Origin: Fibrobacter sp. UWH6
GTDB lineage: Bacteria; Fibrobacterota; Fibrobacteria; Fibrobacterales; Fibrobacteraceae
Assembly: GCF_900142465.1 (NCBI RefSeq)
Contig: NZ_FRAX01000007.1
Coordinates: forward strand, 89,264 to 153,263
Direction: 5' to 3'
DNA: 64,000 bases
Shown: positions 63,278 through 64,000 of the stretch, one piece after another
Layout of the letters: each line of letters starts with the position of its first letter
How positions within the stretch are numbered: position 1 is the stretch's first letter
Notes under the pieces: generated by a model
Seen by the model: only the letters and a program-made list of their open reading frames with translations
Told to the model about the DNA's origin: nothing
The model's database searches: none
Made by a program: the position numbers and the translations under genes

Positions 63278-64000
63278 TTAGGCAGCCTTGCTAGATGATT
63301 CTCTCGATTCCGATTCCCATTCGTAGGCTATCTGTACATCTACATAGGAACAGCTCAGCATTATCAGCGACAGCATGTTGTTCATGTTCCTGAAGCCATA
63401 GGCAGTCCGTATCAGTAGCTTTATCTTGTTGTTCGTCGCCTCGATCCTTGCGTTTGACACGCCCAGCCTGATTGTGTTGAGGATTCCGTCGTAGTTGCGC
63501 TTGATCTTTGCGTACAGATCCTTTACTGGGCCGATGCGTGAGTGACTTGCCCGCCACAGCCACCTGTCCAGATTTTCCCTGGCATCGGCATAGTCCATCT
63601 TCAGGATGATGCGCAGCTCCTCCTTGAGCTGGTATGCCCTGTAGAGACGCGGATAGCGGCTGGCTATGAGCTCTATTTTTCTCTGCTGGCTTTCGCTAAG
63701 GTTCTCTGGAGCCTTGCCCAGAGCGTACCTGGAGTTCTTTATCCCCTCCGCGGTGCGGTCCTTCGGGACGCTGTCCTTCGTGGGCCTGCCTCGGCCCCGT
63801 TTTGGATTGCAGCGTTCCTTGCGGGCCTCCCTCCAGGCTTCCACACGGACCTTGTCCAGGGCATCCGTCGCCCACTGTACGACATGGAAGCTGTCCACGC
63901 ACCGTTCGGCATTGGGCAGGAACTCCTCGATGCTTGACCTTATCCACTTGGCCCCATCACAAGTCACAAGCTCCACGCCCTTGCGCTGCTCTTCGCTGAG
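63278..64000 (-). CDS. ISL3-family-like transposase (N-terminus beyond window)
   Basis: At least 240 residues; the frame is open to the window end. VTCDGAKWIRSSIEEFLPNAERCVDSFHVVQWATDALDKVR matches the ISL3 DDE transposase region with a catalytic Asp and the DSFHV motif; later IRLGVSNARIEATNNKIKLLIRTAYGFRN provides the C-terminal Glu-containing motif (ARIEATN). It appears intact over the part visible. The sequence 63224-63277 behind the stop may hold the element's end but no inverted repeat can be confirmed without the other end. Confidence 0.85.
   Translation of the reverse strand, partial: LSEEQRKGVELVTCDGAKWIRSSIEEFLPNAERCVDSFHVVQWATDALDKVRVEAWREARKERCNPKRGRGRPTKDSVPKDRTAEGIKNSRYALGKAPENLSESQQRKIELIASRYPRLYRAYQLKEELRIILKMDYADARENLDRWLWRASHSRIGPVKDLYAKIKRNYDGILNTIRLGVSNARIEATNNKIKLLIRTAYGFRNMNNMLSLIMLSCSYVDVQIAYEWESESRESSSKAA

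Overview
The window looks like a chromosomal segment of a Fibrobacter species (Fibrobacterota). The evidence is a roughly 118 kDa GH51 endoglucanase with N-terminal cellulose-binding-like modules that resembles endoglucanase F/Cel51A of F. succinogenes, huge modular surface proteins and lipoproteins with Ser/Pro/Lys linkers, many MKxx-type lipoproteins and outer-membrane barrels, and a promoter element TAnnTTTG like that of the FCB group. No rRNA or tRNA gene and no CRISPR array was seen.

Layout: (1) 1-4.9 kb: the 3'-truncated end of a TrpB2-type gene, a divergent LpxC overlapping FabZ, a small GIY-YIG protein, a Sua5/YciO protein, a lipoprotein and a YraN nuclease-like protein. (2) 5-8.6 kb: a Ser/Thr kinase translationally coupled to an FHA-ABC transporter. 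(3) 8.6-13.8 kb: a class I aminotransferase overlapping an RND/MMPL exporter, with a divergent Omp85-like barrel. (4) 13.8-18 kb: ruvAB with an SOS-like promoter, a candidate structured RNA, a YhhN membrane protein and an outer-membrane protein. (5) 17.9-38.7 kb: envelope region with a 2263-residue VWA protein, a lipoprotein/barrel pair, a YkgJ/SprT pair, a 1336-residue modular lipoprotein, and a divergent cluster holding a FecR-domain lipoprotein and two LPP20/DUF6175-like proteins. (6) 38.7-51.1 kb: housekeeping genes (lysS, lolC, lolD, clpC, adk) and capsule genes (Wzc-like kinase, UDP-sugar epimerase). Here a family of short hairpin repeats lies between genes, enters two reading frames and supplies Shine-Dalgarno-like sequence. 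(7) 51.4-55.5 kb: a DsbA-like lipoprotein and the GH51 endoglucanase. (8) 55.5-64 kb: an accessory region with two related candidate small RNAs around a lipoprotein/barrel pair, gene remnants, a PD-(D/E)XK ATPase, a broken RHS toxin tip with a possible immunity gene, a DUF3791-DUF3990-DUF3791-like operon that looks like a three-gene toxin-antitoxin system, and remnants of Rpn-type, IS3 and ISL3 elements.

The most notable signals are the twin small RNAs (55.6 and 57.5 kb), the three-gene ART-like operon (61.8-62.7 kb), the hairpin repeat family (41.6-51.2 kb), and a set of genes whose start codon lies only 4-5 nt after a promoter-like TAnnTTTG element, which would give leaderless mRNAs. All functions are inferred from sequence motifs recognised by eye; no database search was run.
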